Shown here: piece after piece, positions 27,716 through 37,600 of the stretch
Position numbering within the stretch: position 1 is the stretch's first letter
Layout: each line of letters opens with the position of its first letter
NCBI GenBank assembly: GCA_963728285.1
Contig: CAVSJR010000001.1
Coordinates: 558,001-622,000, forward strand
Direction: 5' to 3'
DNA from: CAVSJR01 sp963728285
Lineage (GTDB): Bacteria; Actinomycetota; UBA4738; HRBIN12
DNA length: 64,000 nucleotides
Notes under the pieces: model-generated
Seen by the model: only the letters and a program-made list of their open reading frames with translations
What the model was told of the DNA's origin: nothing
The model's database searches: none
Translations under genes and position numbers: made by a program

Positions 27716-28723
27716 ATGAGCGCGATGGTTCGCGACCTAGCGATCGACCTGGGAACGGCGAACACGCTCGTCTATGCACAGGGCCAGGGCATCGTCCTCA
27801 ACGAGCCGAGCGTGGTCGCGGTCGACACGCGGACGAACGAGGTGCTCGCGGTGGGGTCGGACGCGAAGCTTCTGATCGGTCGCACACCGTCCAGCATCCG
27901 AGCCATGCGGCCGATCAGGGACGGAGTGGTCGCGCACTTCCGGATGACCGAGCAGATGCTCCGATATTTCATCGGCAAGGCACGCGGCAGATGGACGCGA
28001 CCGAAGCCGCGCGTCGTCGTCTGCGTGCCGACGGGCATCACCGAGGTGGAGCATCAGGCGGTGCAGGACACCACGCTGCGGGCCGGGGCGAAATCGGCGC
28101 ACCTCCTCGAGGAGCCGATGGCCGCGGGCATCGGCGCGGGGCTCGCCGTGCAGGAGCCCGAGGGCGCGATGGTCGTCGACATCGGCGGCGGCACCACCGA
28201 GGTGGCGGTCATCTCCTACGGGGGGATCGTCACGTCGTCATCGGTGCGCGTCGGCGGGGATGAGATGGACGAGTCGATCATGCAATACGTGAAGAAGGTG
28301 CACGCCGTGAGCCTCGGCGAGCGCAGCGCGGAGAACGTGAAGCTGGCGATCGCTTCTGCGGCGCCCAAGCCGCAGCCGGGGGAGACGGAGATTCGCGGCC
28401 GAGATCTCATCCGAGGGCTCCCGAAGGCCATCACCCTCACCACCGCCGAGGTCCAAGAGGCGATCTCGGATCCGCTCAACGTGATCGTGGACAGCGTCCG
28501 GGAGACGCTGGATCGATGCCCGCCCGAGCTCGCCGGCGACATCATGAGCTCGGGGGTCGTGATGACGGGCGGAGGGGCGTTGCTGCAGGGCCTCGACGAG
28601 CGGCTCAAGCTGGAGATCGGGACCCCCGTTCACATCGCAGATGATCCCCTGACCTGCGTGGTCCGAGGCGCGGGCGAGTGCCTCGAGGAGTTTCCGCGGC
28701 TTCGGTCGGTGCTCACGGCGTAG
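27716..28723 (+). CDS. mreB: MreB/Mbl-family actin-like cell-shape protein
   Basis: A 335-residue bacterial actin that forms membrane-associated filaments directing wall synthesis. The actin-fold phosphate 1 motif is IDLGTANTLVY, phosphate 2 is VVDIGGGTTEVAVIS, and the adenosine motif is MTGGGALLQG. MreB-type blocks such as PSVVAVD and MRPIRDGVVAHF are conserved. The length is normal. The ATG at 27716 is followed by a second in-frame ATG at 27725. mreC, mreD, pbp2 and rodA are not adjacent, so this is either an isolated copy or an additional Mbl-like paralogue. A TATGCT box at 27669-27674 would give a leader of about 35 nt. Confidence 0.92.
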   Translation: MSAMVRDLAIDLGTANTLVYAQGQGIVLNEPSVVAVDTRTNEVLAVGSDAKLLIGRTPSSIRAMRPIRDGVVAHFRMTEQMLRYFIGKARGRWTRPKPRVVVCVPTGITEVEHQAVQDTTLRAGAKSAHLLEEPMAAGIGAGLAVQEPEGAMVVDIGGGTTEVAVISYGGIVTSSSVRVGGDEMDESIMQYVKKVHAVSLGERSAENVKLAIASAAPKPQPGETEIRGRDLIRGLPKAITLTTAEVQEAISDPLNVIVDSVRETLDRCPPELAGDIMSSGVVMTGGGALLQGLDERLKLEIGTPVHIADDPLTCVVRGAGECLEEFPRLRSVLTA

Positions 28724-28903
28724 CCTGCTGAGAGGTCCCCCAGCTCACGATCCGCGTCGGGCGGATCCGGAAGAACTCGGAAACGACGTGACCGGGGAAC
28801 CCTCGTTCAGCCGGCCTGCCGTGCCTATGTGGGGGCGGGCGTACGACGAGGGGCGCACGCGCTCATGCGCCCCACCGCCGATGACGGTGCCGCCGCGCTG
28901 ACC

Positions 28904-28909
28904 TACGCT
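28904..28909 (+). promoter_or_regulatory. TACGCT -10 box 6 nt before the GTG of the histidine kinase gene
   Basis: The TANNNT hexamer is separated by exactly six bases from GTG 28916, the spacing expected if transcription starts at the first base of the start codon. No Shine-Dalgarno sequence precedes this GTG. It decides the start over the upstream GTG 28829 and ATG 28865. Confidence 0.5.
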
Positions 28910-28915
28910 CGGTTC

Positions 28916-30093
28916 GTGACCACGGCGTGGACGGATACGAGCGCTCCCTCGGGGCCGGCACTTCGGTCGAGCCTCGTCGTCGACGGCGCCCTGGCGGCGG
29001 CATTGGGCGCCTTCATCCTCGTGACGACGTACTTCGCCTCACACGCCCAGCCGGCGCGGAGGCCCTTCGACTGGGGCACGATCGCGCTGATCCTTGTGGC
29101 GGCGGGGTCGCTGGCCGCGCGACGCCGGCATCCCGTGATCGTCATGGAGGTCGTGTTCGGGGCGACGCTCCTCTACTTCGTGATCGGGTACGCGAACGGC
29201 CCGATCTGGCTCGCCCTCATCGTCGCGTACGTCACGGCGGTCGTTCTCGGGCATCGGCTTGCCGCCGCCATCACGGCGGTGACGGGGTTCGTCATCTTCC
29301 CCTGGCTGGACTACCTCCTCAGGGACGGCCGGGCTCCGTCCGTGACCGGACTGGCCGGCCTCGCGGCCTGGCTCCTCGTGCTCCTGGGTGGGGCCGAGAT
29401 CGTTCGCATCAGGCGAGAGCGCGTGGCCGAGGCCGCCCAGATCCGGGAGGGGGAGGCGCTCAGGCGGGCGAGCGAGGAGCGCCTTCGGATCGCCCGGGAG
29501 CTGCACGACGCGCTCGGCCACCACCTCTCCCTGATCAACGTTCAGTCGGGAGTGGCCCTCCACCTCAGCGAGGAGTTGCCCGCACAGGCGCGCGACTCCC
29601 TCTCCGCGATCAAGCAGGCCAGCAAGGAGGGGCTGACCGAGCTTCGCTCGGTGCTGGACATCCTCCGGCACGAGGGCGAACCGGCGCCGCGATCCCCGAT
29701 GTCGACCCTCGCGCGGCTGGACGACCTCGTGTCGCAGGCGGCCGCGGCGGGCCTGGAGGTGCGAACGGAGACCGACGGCGTCGTTCGCCCGCTTCCGTTC
29801 GGTGTCGACGTCGCCGCGTTCCGGATCGTGCAGGAGGCCCTCACGAACGTGACTCGGCACGCGGGGGTGGCCGACCGCGACCGTCAGCGTCCGCTACGGA
29901 GAACGCGACCTCACCGTGCAGGTCGACGACGAGGGCCGGAACCCACCCCGCACCGTCGGCCGCCGGAGCCGGGACCGGCCTCGTCGGCATGCGCGAACGG
30001 GCGGGCGCGCTGGGCGGACGACTCGAGGCGGGCCCGCGGCCGGGCGGCGGCTTTCGCGTACGGGCGCGATTTCCCCTGGATGCCCTCCCATGA
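28916..30093 (+). CDS. NarL-type histidine kinase (HisKA_3), two frameshifts
   Basis: Membrane sensor kinase. About four to five hydrophobic helices (residues 10-170) form the input part. A linker helix leads to the dimerisation and phospho-acceptor segment RIARELHDALGHHLSLINVQ, whose first His is phosphorylated, and then a HATPase_c domain (AFRIVQEALTNVTRHAG; G-box GTGLVGMRERAGALGG). The frame changes near 29873 (after HAGVA, passing to TATVSVRYGERDL) and again around 29945-29955 (before GAGTGLVGM). Both need one base removed. It is the DesK/NarX/LiaS-type kinase that pairs with NarL-type receivers, two of which follow directly. The ATG of the next gene overlaps the stop (ATGA). The stimulus is unknown. 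Confidence 0.82.
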
Positions 30094-31048
30094 TCAGGGT
30101 CGTGCTCGCCGACGATCAGGTGCTGGTCCGGGCCGGATTCAAAGCGCTGCTCGACGCGCAGTCGGACATCGAGGTCGTCGGCGAGGCCGACGACGGCCGA
30201 GCCGCCCTGCGGATGGCCGAGGAGCTCGCTCCCGACGTCGTCCTGATGGACATCCGGATGCCGGGGATGGACGGGCTGGAGGCAACGCGAAGGATCGTGC
30301 AGAACGATGCAGCTCGATCGCACTCGGATCGTGATCCTCACCACGTTCGACGTCGACGAGTACGTGTTCGAGGCGCTCCGGGTGGGGGCCAGCGGCTTCC
30401 TCGTCAAGGACACGGAGCCGGAGGTGCTCCTCCATGGCGTGCGGGCGGTCGCCCGGGGGGACGCGCTCCTCTCCCCCGGCGTCACCCGGCGGCTGATCGG
30501 CGCGTTCGCCGGAGGGCGAGGCGCCGGCGTTCCCATCGGGCTCGACCGCCGATCGGATCCTCGCCACCGTGATGTTCAGCGACATCGTCTCGTCCACGGA
30601 GCGGGCCGCCGAGATCGGGGACCGGCGCTGGCGCGACTGTCCTCGACCGCCACGACGAGCTGATTCGCAAGGCAGATCGGAGACCACGGAGGACGCGAGA
30701 TCAAGACGACCGGAGACGGCTTCCTCGCGCTCTTCGACGCCCCCGCCCGCGCCATCCGCTGCGCGATCGCCATCCGAGAAGGCCTCCGAGCCGTGGGCGT
30801 CGACGTCCGGATCGGGCTTCACTCCGGCGAGGTCGAGCTGCGCGGGAACGACGTCGGCGGGATCGCCGTCAGCATCGGCGCTCGAGTGGCGGCGTCCGGC
30901 TCTGCCGGCGACGTGGTGGTGTCGAGCACGGTGAGGGACCTCGTGGCCGGATCGGGCATCGAGTTCGACGACTTGGGTCGAGCACGCCCTCAAGGGCGTC
31001 CCGGACGAGTGGCGGCTGTTCGCCGTCGCCGAGCTCGGTCCGCGATGA
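30090..31048 (+). CDS. Receiver domain fused to class III adenylate/guanylate cyclase, about five frameshifts
   Basis: The first 140 residues are a NarL-type receiver (IRVVLADDQVLVRAGF; phospho-acceptor Asp in VLMDIRMPGMDG; Lys in FLVKDTEPE). Where a LuxR helix-turn-helix should follow, the sequence passes into a class III cyclase: ADRILATVMFSDIVSSTE with metal-binding Asp, GREIKTTGDGFLALFD with the second Asp, VRIGLHSGEVELRG, and GVPDEWRLFAVAEL at the end. Frame changes fall near 30300, between 30505 and 30545, and near 30638, 30671 and 30978, all +1. No start codon with a ribosome site exists in front of the cyclase part, so one fused protein is the best reading. It would make cyclic AMP or GMP in response to phosphorylation. 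A chimeric assembly is possible. Confidence 0.65.
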
Positions 31049-31063
31049 GGACCGAATGATCCG

Positions 31064-31748
31064 ATGGGCGAGGCGTCGTCGTTGATCCGGGTGGTGCTCG
31101 CCGACGACCAGGGGCTCGTGCGCGCCGGGTTCCGAGCGCTCCTCGACGCCCAGGACGACATCGAGGTCGTCGGTGAGGCGGTCGACGGCGAGGCGGCCGC
31201 TCGCCTCGCCGCCGAACTCAGCCCGGACATCGTCCTCATGGACATCCGCATGCCGGGGATGGACGGCCTGGCCGCGACGCGCCGGATCGCGGACGACGAA
31301 CGATCGGCAAGCGTTCGGGTCGTCATCCTCACGACGTTCGGGCTGGACGAGTACGTCTTCGAGGCGATCCGGTCCGGCGCGAGCGGGTTCCTGGTGAAGG
31401 ACACGGAGCCTGAGGAGCTGGTTCAGGCGGTGCGGGTGGTGGCGGGCGGAGACGCATTGCTGTCCCCGGGTGTGACGAAGAAGCTGATCGCCGAGTTCGC
31501 CGCGAGGGCCAAGGAGCCCCGGGCCACCGGAGGGCCTCGAGGAGCTCACCGATCGGGAGCGGGAGGTCCTCGCCCTGGTCGCCGAGGGACTGTCGAACGA
31601 CGAGATCGGCGAGCGCCTGGTCGTCAGTCCGGCCACGGCGAAGACCCACGTCAGCCGCGCGATGGGCAAGCTCGGCGCGCGAGACCGAGCGCAACTCGTG
31701 GTGATCGCGTACGAGTCGGGACTGGCTCGCCCCGGCTGGCTCGGCTGA
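31064..31748 (+). CDS. NarL/LuxR-family response regulator, frameshifted
   Basis: DNA-binding response regulator of about 228 residues. The receiver (LIRVVLADDQGLVRAGF; Asp in IVLMDIRMPGMDG; Thr in ILTTFGLDE; Lys in FLVKDTEPE) closely resembles that of the preceding gene. After a +1 frame change near 31530-31540 the LuxR-type helix-turn-helix appears: LTDREREVLALVAEGLSN, then SPATAKTHVSRAMGKLGARDRAQ. The stop is at 31748. It is probably phosphorylated by the adjacent histidine kinase and acts as the transcriptional branch of the pathway, with the receiver-cyclase as the second-messenger branch. ATG 31064 lies 15 bp after the cyclase stop. Target genes are unknown. Confidence 0.85.
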
Positions 31749-31907
31749 CGCCTTCCTCCGGCTCGGGTGTCGAACCCCTTCCTCGTGCGCCCGTCGTCGT
31801 AGTCGCTCACACGGGCATCAGCCCATCGCGGTACCGGAGATCGCGCCCGACGGGCGACGTCGTCGCATCCATCACGGCTCCACCATTGATGCGAGACGAG
31901 GAAATCG

Positions 31908-32150
31908 ATGGAGGTGAGCATCGTGCTTGCAGCGTTCGGACACGGATGGGGAGCCGGGCCGTGGTTCCTGTTGTTCCCCCTGTTCTGGCTGACGGTCGTC
32001 GTTCTCGCGATCGTGTTCACGCGGAGGCGGTGGGGACATGTGCACGACGGATCCGGGGAGGCGCTCCTCGGAGAGCGGTACGCCCGCGGTGAGATCACGG
32101 AGGAGGAATACCGCCAGCGTCGCTCGGTCATTCGCGACCGATCGCGATGA
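31908..32150 (+). CDS. Small membrane protein with SHOCT domain
   Basis: An 80-residue protein: a short N-terminus, one membrane helix (WFLLFPLFWLTVVVLAIVF, about 19-37), a basic stop-transfer stretch (TRRRWG), and a C-terminal SHOCT motif (ALLGERYARGEITEEEYRQRR). SHOCT is a short oligomerisation motif common at the C-terminus of actinobacterial membrane proteins. The start at 31908 follows GACGAGGA. The gene is followed by a 12-bp hairpin that probably ends the transcript. The function is unknown; its place just behind the two-component genes is suggestive only. Confidence 0.8.
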   Translation: MEVSIVLAAFGHGWGAGPWFLLFPLFWLTVVVLAIVFTRRRWGHVHDGSGEALLGERYARGEITEEEYRQRRSVIRDRSR

Positions 32151-32158
32151 GGCCCGAT

Positions 32159-32187
32159 GGAGCCCGCCCGTGAACCGGGCGGGCTCC
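32159..32187 (+). terminator. GC-rich hairpin after the SHOCT gene
   Basis: A perfect 12-bp stem (GGAGCCCGCCCG with CGGGCGGGCTCC) closed by the 5-nt loop TGAAC begins 9 bp after the stop of the SHOCT gene. There is no T-run after it, as is common for actinobacterial intrinsic terminators. It separates this gene from the lipoprotein gene. Confidence 0.7.
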
Positions 32188-32240
32188 GAGGCCGGCGAGA
32201 CCGGGAGTCGATCTTCAGGAAAACGTCAGTTTCGCGCGGC

Positions 32241-32246
32241 TAGCAT
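32241..32246 (+). promoter_or_regulatory. TAGCAT -10 box 6 nt before the GTG of the lipoprotein gene
   Basis: The hexamer is six bases from GTG 32253 and no Shine-Dalgarno sequence is present, consistent with leaderless transcription of the lipoprotein-ABC exporter operon. Confidence 0.5.
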
Positions 32247-32252
32247 GTCCGC

Positions 32253-33199
32253 GTGCTCGGGAATCGGTTCGTCGCCACATCGATCCTGTCGAGCGTGTGC
32301 ATCTGCGCGCTCGCCTCGGGGTGTGGCGGCACGAACGTGACGGCGGCGCCGACCCGAGAGATCCCGACACGGTCCCCGCGACGAAGGTCACCGACCCGAC
32401 CTCGACCTCGACCCGTACCCATACGCCGACGCCCACGCCGAAGCCGCCCAAGAGGGTCCCGCGCACGTTCGACCCGAAGAACTTCAGCTCGTCTCCGACC
32501 GACGTGAACCGATGGGTGCCAATGGCGCCCGGGATTCAGGCGGTCACGAAGGGCTTCGTGAACGTCGGCGACCGGCGTCTGCCCCACGTCCGCGTCACCA
32601 CGATCACCGACGTGACGAAGATCGTGAACGGCGTGCGCGCGGTCCTCGTCCTGGATCAGGATTTCGACGGCGGTCAGCTCAGCGAGCAAGCGATCGACTA
32701 TCTCGCCGAGGACGTCGGGGGCAACGTCTGGTACGTCGGCTCCTATACGGAGGTCTACGAGGGCGGGCAATTCTTGAACGCCGCCGACGCGTGGCTCGCC
32801 GGCGTGAACGGAGCCGACCCCGGCCTCTACTTTCCGGGGGATCCGAAGAAGGGGACGCCTCCGTTCTATCAGACGAGGATCCCCGGAGGTGAGGTGACCA
32901 CCGCTCGGGTCGTGAACGTCGGCGAACGGACTTGCGTCCCCCTCAAGTGCTTCACGGACGTCGTCGTCGTCCAGGAGCAGGGCGCCGAGAACAAGTACTG
33001 GGCCCCCGGCGTGGGGCAGGTGCTCACGGAGCCGCTGTCGGGGCTCGCCCAGGAGACCGAGGAGTTGGTCAACATCCGCGAGTTCAGCCACAAGGCGCTG
33101 GCCGAGTTCAACGCCGAGGCGCTGAAGCTGGACCGGGGCGCGGCGGTCCACGTGCCGAGCGTGTTCGGGAGGTCCAAACCCGCCGAGCGGGGCAGCTGA
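32253..33199 (+). CDS. Secreted lipoprotein of unknown function, frameshifted
   Basis: About 315 residues. GTG 32253 starts a lipoprotein signal (RFVATSILSSVCICALASGCGG, lipobox LASGC with Cys at about 24). A Thr/Pro-rich spacer follows (TSTSTRTHTPTPTPKPP), then a roughly 230-residue globular part with blocks such as VLVLDQDFDGG, GNVWYVGSYTEVYEGG and ENKYWAPGVGQVLTE. I know this pattern only from uncharacterised actinobacterial lipoproteins. The frame changes in the spacer around 32360 at a GAGAGA stretch; either two bases are inserted or one is lost. The gene stands before two ABC ATPase genes and an FtsX-type permease, so it may be a surface partner of that exporter. Confidence 0.68.
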
Positions 33200-33285
33200 G
33201 AAGGGCGGGCCCCACGCGACCCGATCAGCCGATCCCGCCGTCCACCGCTGAGGGAACCCCCCGAGCCGGGACCACCGGATCGCTC

Positions 33286-33945
33286 GTGCGGCTCGAGGAG
33301 GTCTCCAAGACCTACCGGGACGGCTCCGTCGACCGGCCGGTGCTTCGCGGCGTCAGCGTGGAACTCGCCCGCGGGGAGATGATCAGCCTCACCGGCGTGT
33401 CGGGCAGCGGGAAGTCCACCCTGATCTCCATGCTTGCGGGCCTCGTGCTCCCGGACTCGGGCCGGGTGGTCTTCGACGGTGAGGACATCAGCGAGATGGA
33501 CGACGCCGCCCGAGCGCGGCTTCGAGCCCGCCGGGTCGGGATCGTGCTCCAGAGCGGGAACCTGATCCCGTTCCTCACCGCCCGGCAGAACGTCGAGCTC
33601 GCCCTGGAGCTCGGCGACGGGGATGACGACGGGGAGCGAGCGGAGGATCTGCTCTCGGAGCTCGGCCTGGGCGATCGCCTCCACTACCTCCCTCGGCGCC
33701 TCTCCGGTGGCGAGGCACAGCGCGTGTCGGCCGCGATCGCACTCGCGAACCGACCCGAGCTACTGCTGGCGGATGAGGTGACGGGCCAGCTCGACTCCTC
33801 GAACGCGGAGAAGGTCATGAGCGTCGTCTTCGACGCCTGGCGGCTGCGTGGGGTGACCGTCCTGTTCGTGACGCACGACCGCGAGCTCGCCCATCGCGCC
33901 GAGCGTTGTCTCGTCGTTGAGGACGGCGAGGTGCGGGAGCTGTGA
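33286..33945 (+). CDS. ABC transporter ATPase, LolD/MacB type (first of two)
   Basis: About 219 residues. It has Walker A GVSGSGKSTL, Q-loop VLQSGNLIPFLTA, signature RLSGGEAQRV, Walker B LLLADEVTGQLDS and H-loop VTHDRE. It belongs to the MacB/LolD/FtsE class of ATPases that work with FtsX-fold permeases. In the signature, GGEAQR replaces the usual GGQQQR, and in Walker B the residue pair reads DEVTG instead of DEPTG. The frame is open far upstream but contains no start codon after the lipoprotein stop until GTG 33286, which directly precedes the conserved RLEEVSKTY start. Its stop overlaps the GTG of the second ATPase gene. Confidence 0.88.
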   Translation: MRLEEVSKTYRDGSVDRPVLRGVSVELARGEMISLTGVSGSGKSTLISMLAGLVLPDSGRVVFDGEDISEMDDAARARLRARRVGIVLQSGNLIPFLTARQNVELALELGDGDDDGERAEDLLSELGLGDRLHYLPRRLSGGEAQRVSAAIALANRPELLLADEVTGQLDSSNAEKVMSVVFDAWRLRGVTVLFVTHDRELAHRAERCLVVEDGEVREL

Positions 33946-34679
33946 GCGCCGGGGCGGAGGTCCGCCTGGACGACGTCACGAAGCACTACGAGACGGCCGC
34001 CGGGGTGGTCCCGGCGGTCGAGAGCGTCAGCCTCGACGTCCGGCCCGGCACCAGCCTTGCGATCACCGGGCCGAGCGGTTGCGGCAAGTCGACCCTGCTC
34101 GGCTTGATCGGCGGCCTCGACGTTCCCACCGCAGGCCGAGTGTCGGTCGGCGGCCGGGAGATCTCGATGCTGCCGGAGCGGGATCGGGCCCACGTGCGCA
34201 GACACGAGATCGGGCTGGTCCTCCAGTCCGACAACCTCCTGCCGTTCCTGACGGCGACCGAGAACGTGAGCCTGCGGCTCGCTCTGGGCGACCCGGGCGA
34301 TGAGAGCGCGAGGAGCCTCGAGCTGTTGGCCGAGCTGGGACTCGCGGATGAAGCGGACAGGTTCCCCGACCAGCTCTCGGGGGGACAACGCCAGCGAGTT
34401 GCGGTGGCGCGGGCCCTGATCCACCGACCACGCTTGATCGTCGCCGACGAGCCCACCGGCTCGCTCGACGCGGAGAGCGCCAGGGCAGTGGTGGACCTCC
34501 TCCTCGCCGCCCAGCGCGCCTCCGGCGCAACGTTGGTGCTCGTGACCCACGAGCCGCGAGTGGCCCGGCGGTTGGACCGGACCGCGGGCATGCTGGATGG
34601 GCGACTGGTGGATCGGGCAGCTCGAGCGGATGATGCCGAGGCCGGACCACCGCCCACCCCCGGACGCGATCGTGCTTAG
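33942..34679 (+). CDS. ABC transporter ATPase, LolD/MacB type (second of two)
   Basis: A 245-residue ATPase with Walker A GPSGCGKSTLLGL, Q-loop VLQSDNLLPFLTA, signature QLSGGQRQRVAVARAL, Walker B LIVADEPTGSLDA and H-loop VTHEPR. It differs from the preceding ATPase in keeping all canonical motifs. Two non-identical ATPases next to one double-length permease suggests a heterodimer in which the first subunit has the degenerate signature. GTG 33942 overlaps the upstream stop by 4 nt, and the permease start at 34672 lies inside its 3' end, so the three are translationally coupled. Confidence 0.9.
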   Translation: MSAGAEVRLDDVTKHYETAAGVVPAVESVSLDVRPGTSLAITGPSGCGKSTLLGLIGGLDVPTAGRVSVGGREISMLPERDRAHVRRHEIGLVLQSDNLLPFLTATENVSLRLALGDPGDESARSLELLAELGLADEADRFPDQLSGGQRQRVAVARALIHRPRLIVADEPTGSLDAESARAVVDLLLAAQRASGATLVLVTHEPRVARRLDRTAGMLDGRLVDRAARADDAEAGPPPTPGRDRA

Positions 34680-37600
34680 GTACGCCTGGCGCGATCTGCT
34701 GCACAACCCCAGACGGACGCTCTCGTCACTGGTGGGGATGTCGCTGGGGATCGGCTTGTTCTCCGGCGTCCTGTTCTTCATGGACGGCTCGGGCGCCACG
34801 ATGACGCAGCGGGCCATCGCACCCCTCTCCCTCGACATGCAGCGCGTGCTCACGTCGCCCAGCGACGGCGGCCTCCGGCTGACGGAACGGATCTCCGGGC
34901 CGGCGGAGATCGGCGCCGGGCAGGATGCCACCGTCACGCTCACCGTGAACAACGGAGGCTCCGCAGCCGCGAACGAGGTCGTCGTGAGCGACGTGCCACC
35001 TTCGCCGCTCACCTACGTAGCCCGGGAGCACGAGCCTCGACGGCGAACCGATCGCCGACATCGGCGGGGAGAGCCCGTTGGCCCATGGGCTGGCCGGCTT
35101 CGGCATGAACATCGGGAGCGTCCGGCCCGGCGCCACCGTGACGATCTCGTACTCAGCTCGAGCGACCCGGGCCGTCGGCGATGTCGGATCGCTTCGGCTC
35201 GGGGGCACGGTCTCCGGTCGCGAGCAGGTGGAGCCGACCGTGGCGAATGCGCCGCCCGTGCTGACGCTCGAGGAGCTTCGAGGGAAGGTGGAGGCGATCC
35301 CGGGGGTTGCCGCCGCCGACGGGCTCGGCTTCGTCGATCTTCCCCCCGGCTCGCTCGCCGTCGGCGGCTCCACTATTCGCCGTCCGGTTCGCGTGTTCGC
35401 CTTCGATCGGCGGTATCAGGCGCACTACCCCTCCATACGCATCGTCGCCGGAGGCTTCGGACCGACGTCGGCCCTTCTGAGCGCCGAGGCGGCCTCGGCG
35501 CTCGCGGCGGGGCCCGGCGCCACGGCCGAGCTGAGCATCCCGGGTCGCGCCGATCGGCTTTCCATGCCGGTGAGCGGCGTGGTCGATCTGGCCCGTGCGC
35601 AGCCGCTGTTCTCCAGCCGAAAGTCCGCCAAGTTCGAGCAGTTCCTCTATGTGCCGGACGCCGTCGTCGTCGCCCCGGACATCTTTCGAAGCGAGATCAT
35701 CCCGGCCTTCGACCGAGCTCGGGCCTCGGTCGGCAGCCAGGTCAAGAGCTTCCCGGTGCTGGAGCTGGACGTGTTGATCGATCGATCCCGGCTCCAGGCG
35801 GACCCGGGTACGGCCTTGGAGCAGACGAAGCGGATCGCCGGACTCATCGCCGGAATCGGTGCGGGGCAGGACTACCTGATCGACAACATCTCGAACACGC
35901 TCGCCGTGGCGCGCGATGATGCGGCAGCGGGCAAGCGGATGTTCCTGTTCCTCGGCCTTCCGGGCGTCCTGATGGCGGCGTTCCTGGCCGCGTACGCGGG
36001 CGGCATCCTGGCGGCGGCACAGCGCCGCGAACACGCGATCCTCCGAGTGCGTGGGGCCCACCTGGGACACCTACGGAGGATCGCGCTCTACGAGGCATTG
36101 GCGTTCGCCGGCGCCGGCTCGGCCATCGGAATCGCGCTCGGCCTGGCGTCCGCGGCGGCTGCCCTTGGATGGCCCACCTTCTCCCGAGGCCGACCCGGGA
36201 GACCTGGCCGTGTCCGCGCTCATCTCGTTCGGAGCCGGGGCGGTGATCACGGCCCTCGCCCTGTACATCCCGGCGCGTCGCTCGGTCGCTCGCGAGGTGG
36301 GCCAGGAGCGGCGTGAGATGCAGGTGGGGCAGGTCCCTGCCTGGCGGCGTCTGCGCCTCGATCTCGCCCTGCTCGCCGTCGGCGGTGTGGTGGAGATCGT
36401 CGCCGTGCGAACCGGCGCCCTGAGACCTCCGAGCGGGTCCGTGTACTCGGGTGTGGCGATCTCCTTGCCGTCCCGGCTGCTGCTGACGCCGCTGATCGCC
36501 TGGGTCGGCGGCCTGCTCCTGTTCGTTCGACTGCCCCTCGCGATCGCAGCGCGGCTGCCGGCCCACTCGACACGCTCGTTCGGCCCCGTCGTCGGCGGCG
36601 TCGTGAGCCGGAGCCTACGCCGGAGACCCTGGGCCCTCGCCAGCGGCATCATCGGCCTCGGGCTGGTCGTGGCATTCGGGACGAGCCTGGCCATCTTCGG
36701 TGCCACCTACGACGCCGCGAAGGCCGCCGACTCGCGATTCGTCGTCGGCTCGGACCTGCGCATCACGCCGAGCGTCGTCAGCGCCCAGACCCATCCGCGG
36801 AGCTTCGCCTCGGAGCTCATGGTCGGGGGCGTGTCCGGGGTGAGCCCGGTCGTGTTCGGCCTGGAGAACTCGGTGCTGATCGGCCCGCACAACCAGCGTG
36901 CCGAGAACCTCGCCGCGATCGATCTGGTGAGTTTCGCTCGGGTGGCGCCACTTCCGGACTCGCTCTTCGTCGATCGGTCCGCCGCCGGCACACTGGGGGC
37001 GCTCGATGCGGACCCGCGAGGGCTCCTGGTCGACGAGGAGACGGCGGACGACCTCCAGGTGGAGACGGGCGATACCGTCGACATCATCCTGGCGCTGGGG
37101 TCGAAGCGAGAGACGCTGCGAAGCTTCCACGTGGTCGGCGTGTTCACGCGCTTTCCCGGGTTCCCCGAGGGCGCGAACCTCGTCGTGAACCTGGATCGGT
37201 ACGAGGAGGCCACCGGCGCCAAGGACATCGACTTCTTCCTCGCCGACGTCGCCGACGACGGCCCGACGGGCGTGGACCGAGCCGTCGCATCGCTCCGGTC
37301 TGGTCCGGGCAGCATCGACCCGATCCACGTCGACTCCACCCGGTCGGTGCTGGACCGGGACCAGTCGAGCCTGACGGCGCTGAACGTGAACGGCCTGCTC
37401 GGCTTGGACGCTCTGTACGTGTTCCTCTTGAGCGCTGCGACGATCGCGATGTTCGTCTTCGGCCTGATGCTGCAGCGTCGCAGGGAGTACGTGATCCTGC
37501 AGGCCCAAGGGCTTCGGATCCGGGAGCTGCACGTGCTGGTGCTGGCCGAGGCTGCATTCGTGACGATCTGCGGCCTCGCGGCCGGGCTCCTCGTCGGATC

